From contig CAIYVX010000058.1 in the NCBI GenBank assembly GCA_903929765.1, positions 1 to 56,110 of the forward strand: a stretch of DNA of 56,110 bases, in the 5' to 3' direction. Below the pieces are notes generated by a model. It was not told where the DNA came from and searched no databases. It saw only the letters and a program-made list of their open reading frames with translations. Source of the stretch: an uncultured Planctomycetia bacterium. Lineage in GTDB: Bacteria > Planctomycetota > Phycisphaerae > FEN-1346 > JAACEH01. The translations under genes were made by a program, and so were the position numbers. Each line of letters begins with the position of its first letter. The first letter of the stretch is position 1. Shown piece after piece: positions 6,654 through 15,851 of the stretch.

Positions 6654-8093
6654 TTACTTCCCGATACAGAACCCGGCAAAAATCTCCCGGAGCACCTCTT
6701 CCCGCGAACTCTCCCCCGTGATCCCCCCCAGCGCCTCCAGCGCCTCCCGCAACTCCAGCGCCGCCAACTCCTCATCAAATTCCCCCGCCGCCAACTCCGC
6801 CACCCGCCCCAAAGCCTCCGACGTCAGTTCCAGACATTCCCGGTGCCGCGCCGCCACCGCCGGCGCCTCCGCCGATCGGTCCACCTCGCCCTGGCCAAGC
6901 GCCTCGCTCATCGCCGCTCGCAACTCCTCCAATCCCTCGCCCGTCCGGGCCGACGTCGTCACCACACGCCCCCTGCCAGCAATTATCCCCGCCGCCGCCC
7001 TCGCCTGCGTCGCCGCGCCGCCCGATCCATCCGGTGCCGCCAGGTCGCATTTGTTGATCACCATAATCGCCGGCGCCGCCAGCGTTGCCAGCAGCCGGCC
7101 CAAATCTGACCTGACCGACTCCTCCGCAATTACGTTCCCCGCCTCCGCCACCACCAGCACCAGATCCGCCCGACCCAGCGCCGCCAGCGTCCGCCGCCGC
7201 GCCGCTCCGTAAATTTCATCGCTACGCCGCAAATCCGCCACCGCCTCGTCCAACCCCGCCGTATCCGACAGCACCACCCGCGACCCGTTCAGCACAAACG
7301 TTTCCCGCAACTCATCCCGCGTCGTCCCCGCCACCGGCGTCACCAGCGCCCGCTCCGCCCCCGCCAGCCGGTTAAACAGGCTGCTCTTGCCCACATTCGG
7401 CCGACCCACCAGGGCCACCCGCACCTCGCCGTCGCCCCGCGCCGTCTGTCCCGCGCGCCGCGACAGCCCCACCACCGCGTCGCGCACCGCCCCGGCCTCC
7501 GCTGCCACCTCTGCCGCACTCACAATTGGCAAACGCTCCTCCGAAAAATCAATCGCCAGTTCCACCCGCGCCGCCAACCTCCGCAGCCGCCCCACCAACT
7601 CCCGCACCTCGTCGCTCAACCGACCTTCGAGCAGCCGCTGGGCCGCCGCCAGTTCGCGCTCACCCCCGGCCGAAATCACCGCCATCACCGCCTCGGCCTG
7701 GGCCAGGTCCAGCCGCCCGTTCAGAAACGCCCGCGCCGTAAACTCTCCGGGACCGGCCGCCCGCGCCCCCGCCCGGCACAGCCCCGCCACCACCGCCTCC
7801 ACCACCGCCGCATTCCCCGGCAGGTGCAACTCCACTATCGTCGCGCGCGTGTAACTGCGCGGCCCGCGCATCAGCCACAGCGCCGCCGGAACCGCCGCCG
7901 TCGTCCCCCCGGCCGCCAGAGCCACCGTCCCCGCCCACCACCGCCATGTGGCCGTTTCTTCAATTGTTTCTGGAGTTTGAAACACCGTCAGTGCCGCCCG
8001 AAGCGCCATCGGCCCGCTCAATCGCACAATCGCCCGCGCCGCACTCCCCAACGGGCTGCTCACCGCTACGATCGTATCATCTGAATTATTCAT
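6654..8093 (-). CDS. mnmE: tRNA modification GTPase MnmE (TrmE)
   Basis: A 479-residue GTPase that, with MnmG, builds the (carboxymethyl)aminomethyl group on wobble U34 of tRNAs. The N-terminal formyl-THF-binding domain (DTIVAVSSPLG) is followed by the helical domain and the inserted G domain with GRPNVGKS (230-237), DTAG and NKCD. The C-terminal FCIGK carries the family's catalytic cysteine. The start MNNSDD at 8093 is chosen because further upstream codons lie in a palindromic repeat. It is downstream of yidC on the same strand, a common bacterial neighbourhood. mnmG is not in the window. Confidence 0.96.
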   Translation of the reverse strand: MNNSDDTIVAVSSPLGSAARAIVRLSGPMALRAALTVFQTPETIEETATWRWWAGTVALAAGGTTAAVPAALWLMRGPRSYTRATIVELHLPGNAAVVEAVVAGLCRAGARAAGPGEFTARAFLNGRLDLAQAEAVMAVISAGGERELAAAQRLLEGRLSDEVRELVGRLRRLAARVELAIDFSEERLPIVSAAEVAAEAGAVRDAVVGLSRRAGQTARGDGEVRVALVGRPNVGKSSLFNRLAGAERALVTPVAGTTRDELRETFVLNGSRVVLSDTAGLDEAVADLRRSDEIYGAARRRTLAALGRADLVLVVAEAGNVIAEESVRSDLGRLLATLAAPAIMVINKCDLAAPDGSGGAATQARAAAGIIAGRGRVVTTSARTGEGLEELRAAMSEALGQGEVDRSAEAPAVAARHRECLELTSEALGRVAELAAGEFDEELAALELREALEALGGITGESSREEVLREIFAGFCIGK

Positions 8094-8109
8094 ATCGGAT
8101 CGAAATCCG

Positions 8110-8157
8110 GGTGCCACACTTTGAAGCCCCGGCCCGGCCGGGGCCAAAGTGTGTTCT
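8110..8157 (+). repeat. CACACTTTG palindrome (family B)
   Basis: GTGCCACACTTTG and CAAAGTGTGTTC flank a GC-rich inner stem. The copy lies just upstream of mnmE. Further copies are at 20134, 28028, 31748, 38330 and (short) 42992, with paired changes in the inner stem. Confidence 0.85.
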
Positions 8158-8170
8158 TCTTTTTCTTCTT

Positions 8171-8209
8171 CACCCCTCTCCCTTGACGGGAGAGGGTAGG
8201 GTGAGGGTG
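8171..8209 (+). repeat. CACCCCTCTCCC palindrome (family A)
   Basis: CACCCCTCTCCCTTGACGGG continues into AGAGGGTAGGGTGAGGGTG. It lies between mnmE and yidC, within what would otherwise be a short operon gap. Confidence 0.85.
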
Positions 8210-8242
8210 CTGCTGTAGTTGCTTTTCACTGACCACTGACCT

Positions 8243-10360
8243 CTATTTTTTAGACTTCTTCTTCTCCCACTTGCTCTCTCCCGCCGACTCCTGCAACCGC
8301 TGCGCCGCCTCCATCTTATCCTCGATGAAGGACATGATGCGGCCCTTCGGTTTCGGCGGTTTCGGCGCCTTCGGCCGCAACTTGTCCAAATCGTGCTGCC
8401 GCCGGATATACTTCTGCCCGAAGTATCCCAGCGTCGAGTTCGTCAGAATGTACAGGTTCAGCCCGCTCGGCGCGCTGTACAGGAACAGCAGCATCATCAC
8501 CGGCATCATGAACTTCATCAGCTTCTGTTGTTTCTCCATCTCCGGCGTGCTCGTCGGTTGTGGCTGCAACTTCATCTGCAGGAACATCGCCACCACCATC
8601 AGGAACGGCAGCACGTTCAACTGCCAGTTGGCCCAGCTCCCGATGTAACTGAGCACTGCAATGTTCACCGGATGGAACGGCCCCAGCGCCGCGTCCGGCT
8701 GGGCCAGGTCGTTGACCCACCCCACGAACGGCGCCTGCCGCAACGTGATCGCCACGCTTAGGCCCGTGTACAGGGCGAACCAGATCGGCATCTGCAGCAT
8801 CATCGGCACGCAACTCATAATCGGGTTTGCCCCGCGCTCACGATATAGCTTCATCTGTTCCAACTGCATCTTCTTCGGATCGTCCTTGCACTGCTCCTTC
8901 AGCTTCGCGATCTCCGGCGCCAGATCCTGCATCCGCAGCATGGCCACCTGGCTGTACCGGTAAATCGGAAACGTGAGCAGCCACACCAGAAACGTCAGGA
9001 TGATGATCGCCACGCCCTTGTTGACCACGAAATACGCGATCCCGTTGATCCCCGACACCATGATCTTCGCAATCCCGCCGATCAGGGCGTCCAGCGGTCC
9101 GATCCCGCCCAGCGGGCAGCACCCCGTCGACCAGCGAATCAGTTGCAGCAACCCATAGTCTTTGAACACCGGCTGATCCAGCAGCTTCGTGTCCTTCGGC
9201 CCCGCAAAAATCAGGCAGTCGAGCTTCGCCACCCCTTCCGTGCCGCTGGCCGCCACCGGCAGCGGGCAACTCGTCACCACCACCCCGGGAATCTTGCTCT
9301 TGCTGTCGCTGTTGAGCTTCACCTCGCTGTACGCCAGGTACACCGCAGCGCTCTGGAAATGTTCGCTCGACTCCTGCTTGTCCGACGACCGGGTGATCAG
9401 GGCCACCGCAAAATACTTGTCTACCGCGGCCACCCAGTCCGGCCGCGCCGGGAACAACCGTTTCTTGATGTCGTCACTCTCGCCGTCGCCTCCGGCCTTG
9501 AAGTTCGGCCGTTCCCGGCCGTCCGCAAACCCCGCCGTCGCCATCCGGTCCTCGCCGCGGCTCTCTTCCGTCACCAGCCCCTCCGGCCCGCGCATCGTAA
9601 AGCCGATGGCCCGCAGCGTCCCCGAGTGGTCCGTGAACTCCAGCGCCAGGTCGATGGCATAGCCCAGCCCGTCCCCAAACGCATCGTGCTCCGTCGGCGT
9701 CGTCCGCGGGTGCACGCGGTAAACGCGCCGCAACGTCAGGAACGCCTTGCCGTCCTTCTCAATCTCCAGCCGGTAGGCCGCCTGCTCCGTCGTCGCCCCC
9801 GGTTCCAGTTGCCACACCGCGTCGCTGAGGCCCCGGGCAAAATAAAGTTCCCGCCCCTTGTCGCCCTTTTCGATCATGTCCAGCCGCGTCAGCACCAGCG
9901 ACGGAGCCCCCGCCGTGGCCTGAATCAGTTGGAACTTCGCCCCCGCGCCTTTCGCCTCGCCCCGCGCCGCCACGCTGGTGAAATAATCGCTCATCTCAAT
10001 ATGTCTGATTGCCCCGCCGTTGGCCGTCAGCTCCATGGCCAGCGCGTAAGGGCCGTGCCAGACCGCCCCCCCCAGCCGCGCCGCCTGGACCGCACTCCCG
10101 CTCACCGGGACGATGCTCAGCCCCGTCGCTTCCGTCGCACCCGGCGGCAGGCCCCCGCCCAGTTCCGTCGCCCCCAGCGCCGTCGGCGCCGCCTGGCCCG
10201 ACCCCACGTTCCCCGCCGCTTGCGGCGCCGTCGCCGGCGCAGTTTGCACCTGCGGTTGCGCCTCCGGGTTCTTGGTCGGGAAGTAATGCTGGAATACCAT
10301 ATACCCGATGACCACCACCGCCATCGTCAGCAGCATTCTCGTAATATTCTCTCGATCCAC
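8243..10360 (-). CDS. yidC: Membrane protein insertase YidC
   Basis: A 705-residue inner-membrane insertase/chaperone. An N-terminal anchor (RMLLTMAVVVIGYMVF) is followed by a large periplasmic domain (about 30-420) and the conserved transmembrane core with LTFLVWLLTFPIYRYSQV, a cytoplasmic loop (LAPEIAKLKEQCKDDPKKMQ), and MLQMPIWFALYTGL. The tail is basic (KKSKK). The GTG start at 10360 gives the typical MDRENITRML N-terminus and is preceded by AGGAG; an ATG 21 bases upstream has no clear RBS and overlaps the previous gene. It handles Sec-dependent and independent membrane proteins. Confidence 0.95.
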   Translation of the reverse strand: MDRENITRMLLTMAVVVIGYMVFQHYFPTKNPEAQPQVQTAPATAPQAAGNVGSGQAAPTALGATELGGGLPPGATEATGLSIVPVSGSAVQAARLGGAVWHGPYALAMELTANGGAIRHIEMSDYFTSVAARGEAKGAGAKFQLIQATAGAPSLVLTRLDMIEKGDKGRELYFARGLSDAVWQLEPGATTEQAAYRLEIEKDGKAFLTLRRVYRVHPRTTPTEHDAFGDGLGYAIDLALEFTDHSGTLRAIGFTMRGPEGLVTEESRGEDRMATAGFADGRERPNFKAGGDGESDDIKKRLFPARPDWVAAVDKYFAVALITRSSDKQESSEHFQSAAVYLAYSEVKLNSDSKSKIPGVVVTSCPLPVAASGTEGVAKLDCLIFAGPKDTKLLDQPVFKDYGLLQLIRWSTGCCPLGGIGPLDALIGGIAKIMVSGINGIAYFVVNKGVAIIILTFLVWLLTFPIYRYSQVAMLRMQDLAPEIAKLKEQCKDDPKKMQLEQMKLYRERGANPIMSCVPMMLQMPIWFALYTGLSVAITLRQAPFVGWVNDLAQPDAALGPFHPVNIAVLSYIGSWANWQLNVLPFLMVVAMFLQMKLQPQPTSTPEMEKQQKLMKFMMPVMMLLFLYSAPSGLNLYILTNSTLGYFGQKYIRRQHDLDKLRPKAPKPPKPKGRIMSFIEDKMEAAQRLQESAGESKWEKKKSKK

Positions 10361-10370
10361 CACAACTCCT

Positions 10371-11117
10371 TTATCTTCCATCCCGTAACCGATGAGCATT
10401 GAATCGTTCCAGCCCATCCGTCGCCAGAATCGCCTTCACCATGCTCTCCACGTCATACGCCACCCGCCGCCAAATCACCTCGCTGCCGTTCCATACCGCG
10501 TAACACGCCCGCGGATCCCGGTCGCGCGGCTGGCCCACGCTCCCGATGTTCACCACCGCTTTGCGACCGTTCAGCGTGGTCTTGCCGCCCAGTTCCGCCG
10601 GCGTCCGGAACTGATAATCGTCGCCCAGCAGTCCCGGCATGTGCGTGTGCCCCACGAAGCAGGCCGACGGGATCCGCTCGAAAATCGCCGTCACCTTCTC
10701 CCGGTTCACCTCCGCGTCGTCCGGAAAAACATATTCGTGCAGCGGACGCCGCGGCGATCCGTGTACGAACAGCAGGTTGCTCTCAAACTTGTGTACGCCC
10801 AGGCCGGCCAGAAATTCCCACCGCCGCTGCCGCGCCGCCGCGTCCGGCTCCGCCTCCAGCCGTTGCCGCGTCCAGAAGATCGCCTGTTCCGCCGCGCTGT
10901 TGAATCCCCCCGGTTCCAGCAGCACTGCGTGATCGTGGTTGCCCATCAGGCAGAACTTCCACCCCATCGCCAGGTCCAGGCATTCCCCCGGCCACGGCCC
11001 GTACCCGATGATGTCGCCCAGGCAATAAATCTGCTCGATGCCCTGGCCCTTGATGTCGGCCAGCACGGCCTCCAGGGCCGGCAGATTCGCATGAATGTCG
11101 CTGATAAGCGCGATCAA
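10371..11117 (-). CDS. Calcineurin-like metallophosphoesterase
   Basis: A 248-residue phosphoesterase of the YfcE/MJ0936-like group. All metal-binding motifs are present: DIHAN (7-11), GDIIGYGPWP (about 34-43), GNHDH (about 59-63), VHGSPR and GHTHMP, followed by NIGSVGQPRD. Cytoplasmic with no signal peptide. The substrate cannot be read from the sequence; relatives hydrolyse phosphodiesters. The start is TTG with AGGAAGAAAG upstream. It ends 10 bases before the yidC start, so the two are likely co-transcribed. Confidence 0.9.
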   Translation of the reverse strand: MIALISDIHANLPALEAVLADIKGQGIEQIYCLGDIIGYGPWPGECLDLAMGWKFCLMGNHDHAVLLEPGGFNSAAEQAIFWTRQRLEAEPDAAARQRRWEFLAGLGVHKFESNLLFVHGSPRRPLHEYVFPDDAEVNREKVTAIFERIPSACFVGHTHMPGLLGDDYQFRTPAELGGKTTLNGRKAVVNIGSVGQPRDRDPRACYAVWNGSEVIWRRVAYDVESMVKAILATDGLERFNAHRLRDGR

Positions 11118-11156
11118 CGCTTTCTTCCTCAGGGAACTGGTGCCGCGTGCTGTTCA

Positions 11157-11283
11157 TGTAGGGCGGATGCGCTGTTTGCAGCCGCCGCAGTAAAATGCCT
11201 TTTTCCGATTGGTGTTGCCGTTACTGTTGTTTTGCTTCTTCTTTAAAAGCCCCCAGCGCTGCCGGGGGACGCTGTTTCTTCTT
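11157..11283 (+). repeat. Intergenic palindromes (families G and E)
   Basis: A 'TGTAGGGCGGATGCGCTG' element (11157-11190) is followed by AGCCCCCAGCGC/GCCGGGGGACGCTG (11248-11274), a family whose other copies lie at 11503, 25411 and 29520. No gene is seen in this stretch. Confidence 0.6.
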
Positions 11284-11291
11284 CACCGTGA

Positions 11292-11477
11292 CTAGGGCTG
11301 CTTCCCCCCGTCTTCCGCCCCCATCTCCGCCTCCTCCAGCAGCAGAATCGGCACGCCCTCGCGAATCGGGTACCGCCGGCCGCATTGGGCGCAACACAGC
11401 TTCGCCCCCTCCTGGGCCAGCGCCGTCTTACAGGCCGGACATGCCAGCCGTTTCACGAATTCCGCCTCCAGCATCAT
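11292..11477 (-). CDS. Trm112-like zinc-binding protein
   Basis: A 61-residue protein of the Trm112/UPF0434 (YcaR-like) family. Two zinc knuckles are seen, CPAC (13-16) and CAQC (29-32), followed by the family hallmark GRRYPIREGVPILL. Eukaryotic Trm112 activates methyltransferases; bacterial members are poorly characterised, so no partner is assigned. The start is one of two adjacent ATG codons behind an AAGGACAG sequence. The gene is flanked on both sides by family E repeats. Confidence 0.9.
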   Translation of the reverse strand: MMLEAEFVKRLACPACKTALAQEGAKLCCAQCGRRYPIREGVPILLLEEAEMGAEDGGKQP

Positions 11478-11502
11478 TCTGTCCTTGCCGGCTTCTTCTT
11501 TT

Positions 11503-11534
11503 CAAGCCCCCCAGCACTGCTGGGGGATGCTGTT
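11503..11534 (+). repeat. AGCCCCCCAGCAC palindrome (family E)
   Basis: CAAGCCCCCCAGCAC pairs with GCTGGGGGATGCTG. It is nearly identical to the copies at 25411-25440 and 29520-29551 and also follows a CTTCTT tract. Confidence 0.75.
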
Positions 11535-11677
11535 ATTGTCGCCTGCCAGGCGAACGGTTGAGAGTCTACCCGTGCCCACGCCCAACTTCAACCCTTTTCC
11601 CCAATCCGGCCTGCGGTTGTTCTCTTCCGCCCCTCCATTTTTAATTTTGCATTTGCCCCCCCCAGCCCCAATCGCAA

Positions 11678-11706
11678 TTGACCTCTCCACCCCCGCCTTC
11701 TATAAT
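11678..11706 (+). promoter_or_regulatory. Promoter of sppA
   Basis: TTGACC (11678-11683), a 17-bp spacer and a perfect TATAAT (11701-11706), 28 bases before the start codon. Confidence 0.8.
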
Positions 11707-11734
11707 CAGTCCTACCTTTTCTAAGGAGCCGCAC

Positions 11735-12835
11735 ATGACCGATATTCCTGCCGCCCCGCCGCCGCCCGCCGCGCCGCTCATCTACCCCGCGCCCCAGAAG
11801 AAAAAATGCGGCGCCGCCGTCTGGATTCTTGCCATCCTCCTCGCCCTCAGCGCCCTCTGCAACCTCGCTCTCCTGGGCGGCCTGATGGCCGTCTGCCTGG
11901 GCAGCGGCATGAGCAACGATCTCGCCCTCGACGGTTCGCCCGTCAAGGGCCTCAAGGAAACCATCACCCAGTCCGGCGACGCCAACCAGCGCATCGCCGT
12001 CATCCAGGTCCGTGGCCTCATCACCGGCGCCAGCCAGTCCTCCGCCTTCGGTTCGCCCACCTCCACCTCCGACTACGCCTTTCTCAAACTCCAGGTCGAA
12101 CGCGCCCTCTCCGACCACCGCGTCAAGATCGTCGTCCTGGCCGTCGATTCCCCCGGCGGAGAAGCCGCCGCCGCCGACATGATGCTCCACGAACTCAAAA
12201 AACTCCCCCTGGCCGGCAAAAAAATCATCGTCCACATGGGCAGCCTCGCCGCCTCCGGCGGCTATTACATCTCCATGGCCGGCGACAAAATCATCGCCGA
12301 CCCCACCTGCCTCACCGGCTCCATCGGCGTCATCGCCGAATTCTTCTCCGTCCAGGGGCTCCTCAACGACAAGCTCGGCGTCACCGTCCACACCATCAAG
12401 AGCGGCACGATGAAAGACGTCGGCAGCCCCTTCCGCGACATGACCACCGAAGAAAACCAATATCTCCACGACACCCTCATTATGCCCATCTTCGAACGCT
12501 TCAAGGACATCGTCAAGGAAGGCCGGCCAAAATTGTCCGACGAGGAACTGGACGCCCTCGCCGACGGTCGCGTCTTTACCGCCGAAGCCGCCGTCAAAAA
12601 CGGCCTCATCGACCGCGTCGGCTACTTCCAGGAAGCCATTGACGCCGCCGCCCAGGTCGCCAACCTCACCCGGCCCACCGTCGTCCATTACGGCCGCCAG
12701 GTCACTTTCCTCGACGCCCTCGGCCTCTCCACCCAGGCCCGCACCGGCGGCGCCGCCTCACTCCTCAACCTCAGCCGCCAGACCCTCGACGAACTCGCCA
12801 CTCCCAAGGTCGAAATGCTCTGGAAAATCGAATAA
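11735..12835 (+). CDS. sppA: Signal peptide peptidase SppA, short form
   Basis: A 366-residue membrane serine protease that digests cleaved signal peptides. A proline-rich N-terminal tail (1-20) precedes one transmembrane helix (AVWILAILLALSALCNLALL, 28-47). The single protease domain has DSPGG (138-142), the nucleophile S174 in LAASGGYY, and the general-base Lys probably in IKSG (K222). The length fits the 36K type rather than the double-domain E. coli enzyme. The start is fixed by AAGGAG 6 bases upstream. The lipoprotein gene follows after 40 bases. Confidence 0.93.
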   Translation: MTDIPAAPPPPAAPLIYPAPQKKKCGAAVWILAILLALSALCNLALLGGLMAVCLGSGMSNDLALDGSPVKGLKETITQSGDANQRIAVIQVRGLITGASQSSAFGSPTSTSDYAFLKLQVERALSDHRVKIVVLAVDSPGGEAAAADMMLHELKKLPLAGKKIIVHMGSLAASGGYYISMAGDKIIADPTCLTGSIGVIAEFFSVQGLLNDKLGVTVHTIKSGTMKDVGSPFRDMTTEENQYLHDTLIMPIFERFKDIVKEGRPKLSDEELDALADGRVFTAEAAVKNGLIDRVGYFQEAIDAAAQVANLTRPTVVHYGRQVTFLDALGLSTQARTGGAASLLNLSRQTLDELATPKVEMLWKIE

Positions 12836-12875
12836 GATACTCATAACCCTTTTCGCGTTTTTCCAGGATACCGCC

Positions 12876-13700
12876 GTGAACCGAATTCTTGCCCTGCTCG
12901 CTCTCTTCGCCGCCGCCGCCCTCCTCGCCGGCTGCGCCCATCCGCTCCAGCCCTACGACCAGGGCCGCGACCTGCTCCAGCGCAGCCACAGTCTTCTCGC
13001 CGACGGCGATGCCGCCCTCGCTGCCAACAATTTCCCCGCCGCCGCCGATCTTTACGCCCAGGCCGACTCCAAAGCCCGCGCCGCCGTCACCTCTTTCCTC
13101 GATGCCGAACGTCAGATCGAGGACGCCTCCCGCTCTCAGGACGCCGCCCCGCGCGACCTCGCCGCCGCCCGCTACCACGCCGACGCCTTGCGCGCCTACC
13201 GCGAATCCCTCGCCCTCGCCGTCATCCTGCGCAGCCTCGCCACCGCCCGTACCGCCGAATCCTTCTACCGCCAGGGCGCCGAACTCGTCGCTGCCGCTGA
13301 CCAGTTCTACCGCGCCCGCCAGTTCGCCAGCGCCGCCCAATCCTACGACGACGCCCAACGCGCCTTCCGTCGCGCCCTTGCCCTCTGGGACGACGACTCC
13401 GCCTTCATCAACTCCCAGATGATCGCCGGCTCCCGACTCGCCGCCGCCGCCCCGCGCGGTTCCTGGTCCGAAATGAAAGACCTCCAGGTCCTCCTCGACC
13501 GCCGACGCAACCAGACCGAAAGCTACCTGTCCGCTCTCAGCGAACGCGCCGCCCTCGCCGCCCGCATCGTCGACGCCTACCACGTCCGCCAGACCGGCAA
13601 CCTTCCCCCCGTCGTCCCCCAATCCCTCCCCGACCTCCCCGACATCGTCCGCTACTCCGTCACCCACCCGCCCGTCCCCGCCACCGCCCTCGTTCCATAA
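12876..13700 (+). CDS. Helical lipoprotein of unknown function
   Basis: A 274-residue lipoprotein. The signal peptide ends in the lipobox LLAGC, with lipidated Cys20. The mature part is almost entirely alpha-helical and alanine-rich, with repeated 'NFPAAADLYAQADSKAR' and 'QFASAAQSYDDAQRAFRRAL' segments that look like TPR motifs. No further family is recognised. The GTG start at 12876 is chosen because it begins the signal peptide directly; the same frame stays open upstream inside sppA, but in a non-coding sense. It is probably co-transcribed with sppA. Confidence 0.75.
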   Translation: MNRILALLALFAAAALLAGCAHPLQPYDQGRDLLQRSHSLLADGDAALAANNFPAAADLYAQADSKARAAVTSFLDAERQIEDASRSQDAAPRDLAAARYHADALRAYRESLALAVILRSLATARTAESFYRQGAELVAAADQFYRARQFASAAQSYDDAQRAFRRALALWDDDSAFINSQMIAGSRLAAAAPRGSWSEMKDLQVLLDRRRNQTESYLSALSERAALAARIVDAYHVRQTGNLPPVVPQSLPDLPDIVRYSVTHPPVPATALVP

Positions 13701-13719
13701 TCAGTTGTTGTTGTTTCTT

Positions 13720-13876
13720 CACCCCTCTCCCTCGGGAGAGGGGGGCCGCTTTAGCGGCCGGGTGAGGGGTTGAGGCCAGGCCCCATTCAATCACCAGGCC
13801 CGCCGTTTTTGTTGTTTTATTCTGACTTCGTGATTCTGCGGTTCGATATTCGTTATTCGATATTCGCCGTTTCTGC
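13720..13876 (+). repeat. Family A palindrome with GGCCGCTTTAGCGGCC, then TTCGATATTCG repeats
   Basis: At 13720-13769 the CACCCCTCTCCC arm encloses an inner GGCCGC-TTTA-GCGGCC hairpin before GGTGAGGGG. At 13841-13872 lies a 'TTCGATATTCGTTATTCG' string related to family F. No gene is seen between 13701 and 13893. Confidence 0.75.
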
Positions 13877-13893
13877 CGTTTCTACTCATGGCT

Positions 13894-15648
13894 TCACGCT
13901 CTAAATAAAGTCCCCATCTTCTTCCCCAGCAACCGCATGCTCACCCCCAGCGCCACCCCCAGCAGCACCATCGCCACCACCCCCAAGGCACTCGCCATCG
14001 CGTACGGGAACTTCTCATACTCATTCGTAAACACCTGGTAAATCGCCTTCGTCAGCGGGAAAAATCGCTCGCTCTTCGCCAGCACCAGGCTGTCCGAAAC
14101 CTCCAGCACGCTGAACGTGAACACCAGGATCGCCCCCGCAATCAGGTTCGCCAGCACCAGCGGCGCCGTAATCCGCACCAGCGTCCGCAGCGGCGACGCC
14201 CCCACATTCAGCGCCGCCTCTTCCAGCGTCCGGCTCGTCTGCTCAAACCCCGCCGCCGCCGACCGCACCATGAACGGCAACCGTCGCACCGCGTATGCCG
14301 CCACCAGCAGCACCACCGGATTTGCCTCAGGATACAAATAATTCTGCTGCCACCACCCATGATCCACAAACCACGCCCCGACGCCGTGATAGCAATTCAA
14401 AAACCCGAACGCCAGCACCAACCCCGGAATCGCCAGCGGCAGCATCGCCGTCGCGTCCAGAAGTCCCCGCCCCCAGAACTTTTTCCGCACCAGGGCCTGG
14501 GCCAGCCACACCGCCAGCACCACGCACACTCCCGTCGCCGCCAGCGAATAGAACAGGCTGTTCCGAATCGATCCCAGCGTCAGCGGGTGCCGCAGGGCCT
14601 CGCCGAAATGCGCCGTGCTGTAAATCTGCGGCAACACCGTCCCCGACCACTGATCCGAAAAACTCATCAGCACCACCATGACGTGCGGCAACCCCGCCAG
14701 CAGAATCACCGACCCGAAAAGCAGCCAACACCCCGCCGTCCCGCCCCAACTCGCCCGCCGCCCCGCCGCCACCTGCACGCTCCGGGCCATCATCTCGTGT
14801 CCGCCGCGCCCCAGGATCAGCTTCGCCGCATAATAAATCACGCCCACGACCACCAGCAGAATCAACACCAGGGCGTTCGGGTCCGGCGCTCCCGACTCGC
14901 CGATCCGGTCGAAAATCTGCACCGCGATCACGTCGCGATAACCGAACATCAGCGGCGTCCCCAGGTCCGTCAGCGACCACAGAAACACCAGAATCGCCCC
15001 CGCGAAAAATCCCGGAACCATCAATGGGAAGGTGATCCGCCGAAACAGCGTCCACCCCGACGCCCCCACGTTCCGCCCCGCCTCTTCCAGCGACGGATCG
15101 ACGTTGGCGAGCGCCGCCACCAGGTTAAGGTACATTATTGGATATAGATGCAGCGTCTGCAGCAGCACCACCCCCGCGAACTGGTGTTCGATGAACCAGT
15201 CCGGCCCCCGCCCGCCGTGCGCCAGCCCCAGCCATGCCAGCGCCGCATTCAGCACGCCCTCCGGCCCCAGCAGTTGCCGCATCCCGATCGCCCCGACAAA
15301 CGGCGGCAGGATCATCGGCACCAAGAGCAAGGCCGACAGCGCCCCCTTGCCCGCAAAGGTGAGCCGCACGTTCGCAAACGCCAGCGGCAAAGCCAGCACC
15401 GTCGCCGTCACCGTCACAATCAGCCCCAGCGTCAGCCCGTTAATCAACCCATCCCGCACCGCGCTCGACCGCAGCGCATTAAGCAGATACTGCCCCGTCG
15501 GCCCGCCCGACGTCCAGATTGCCAGCTTGAACACATTCGCCAGCGGCACCGCCATGAACAGAAATAAGAACAGCCCGACCGTCCCCACCAGCGCCCCCGT
15601 GCGCCAGTCCCAACCCGTGCGACGAATAATGGAGGAGAGCTTCGTCAT
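13894..15648 (-). CDS. ABC transporter permease, fused FbpB-like
   Basis: A 584-residue inner-membrane permease with two fused six-helix halves, as in Fe(III) (FbpB/AfuB), thiamine (ThiP) and 2-aminoethylphosphonate importers. Each half has an EAA loop for the ATPase: EEAGRNVGASGWTLFRRITF in the first and EEAALNVGASPLRTLVRITA in the second. The start MTKLSSIIRR at 15648 is preferred because upstream codons lie in low-complexity and repeat DNA. It forms a minus-strand importer cluster with the ATPase (17652), the binding protein (16050) and a small membrane protein (15852). Iron is the most likely substrate class, but this is an inference. Confidence 0.9.
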   Translation of the reverse strand: MTKLSSIIRRTGWDWRTGALVGTVGLFLFLFMAVPLANVFKLAIWTSGGPTGQYLLNALRSSAVRDGLINGLTLGLIVTVTATVLALPLAFANVRLTFAGKGALSALLLVPMILPPFVGAIGMRQLLGPEGVLNAALAWLGLAHGGRGPDWFIEHQFAGVVLLQTLHLYPIMYLNLVAALANVDPSLEEAGRNVGASGWTLFRRITFPLMVPGFFAGAILVFLWSLTDLGTPLMFGYRDVIAVQIFDRIGESGAPDPNALVLILLVVVGVIYYAAKLILGRGGHEMMARSVQVAAGRRASWGGTAGCWLLFGSVILLAGLPHVMVVLMSFSDQWSGTVLPQIYSTAHFGEALRHPLTLGSIRNSLFYSLAATGVCVVLAVWLAQALVRKKFWGRGLLDATAMLPLAIPGLVLAFGFLNCYHGVGAWFVDHGWWQQNYLYPEANPVVLLVAAYAVRRLPFMVRSAAAGFEQTSRTLEEAALNVGASPLRTLVRITAPLVLANLIAGAILVFTFSVLEVSDSLVLAKSERFFPLTKAIYQVFTNEYEKFPYAMASALGVVAMVLLGVALGVSMRLLGKKMGTLFRA

Positions 15649-15660
15649 CTCTTGCTGTTT

Positions 15661-15811
15661 CTTTTTTTGCTGTCCGCCCTGAAAGGGCGAGGGGATCGTA
15701 GCCGGGGGTGAAACCCGGTATGCAAACGCACGAGAACTCTCTTCCTTCTTCTTCTTCTTCTTCTTCTTCTTTTTCACCCCTCTCCCTTGAGGGAGAGGGT
15801 AGGGTGAGGGA
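15661..15811 (+). repeat. Family D double hairpin, CTT tract and family A palindrome
   Basis: CCGCCCTGAAAGGGCG (15674-15689) is followed by a GCCGGGGGTGAAACCC arm (about 15701-15716), then a (CTT)n tract (about 15740-15771), then CACCCCTCTCCCTTGAGGG... (15775-15811). The three elements abut one another between two genes of the importer operon. Confidence 0.75.
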
Positions 15812-15851
15812 GCATCTGTTGCACCCAAATCGTTCTCGGCCATTTATTTCT

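Noticed and set aside
9143-10402. 419-codon plus-strand frame opposite yidC
   Set aside because: Arg/Pro/His-rich shadow of the yidC coding sequence in high-GC DNA; no recognisable domain.
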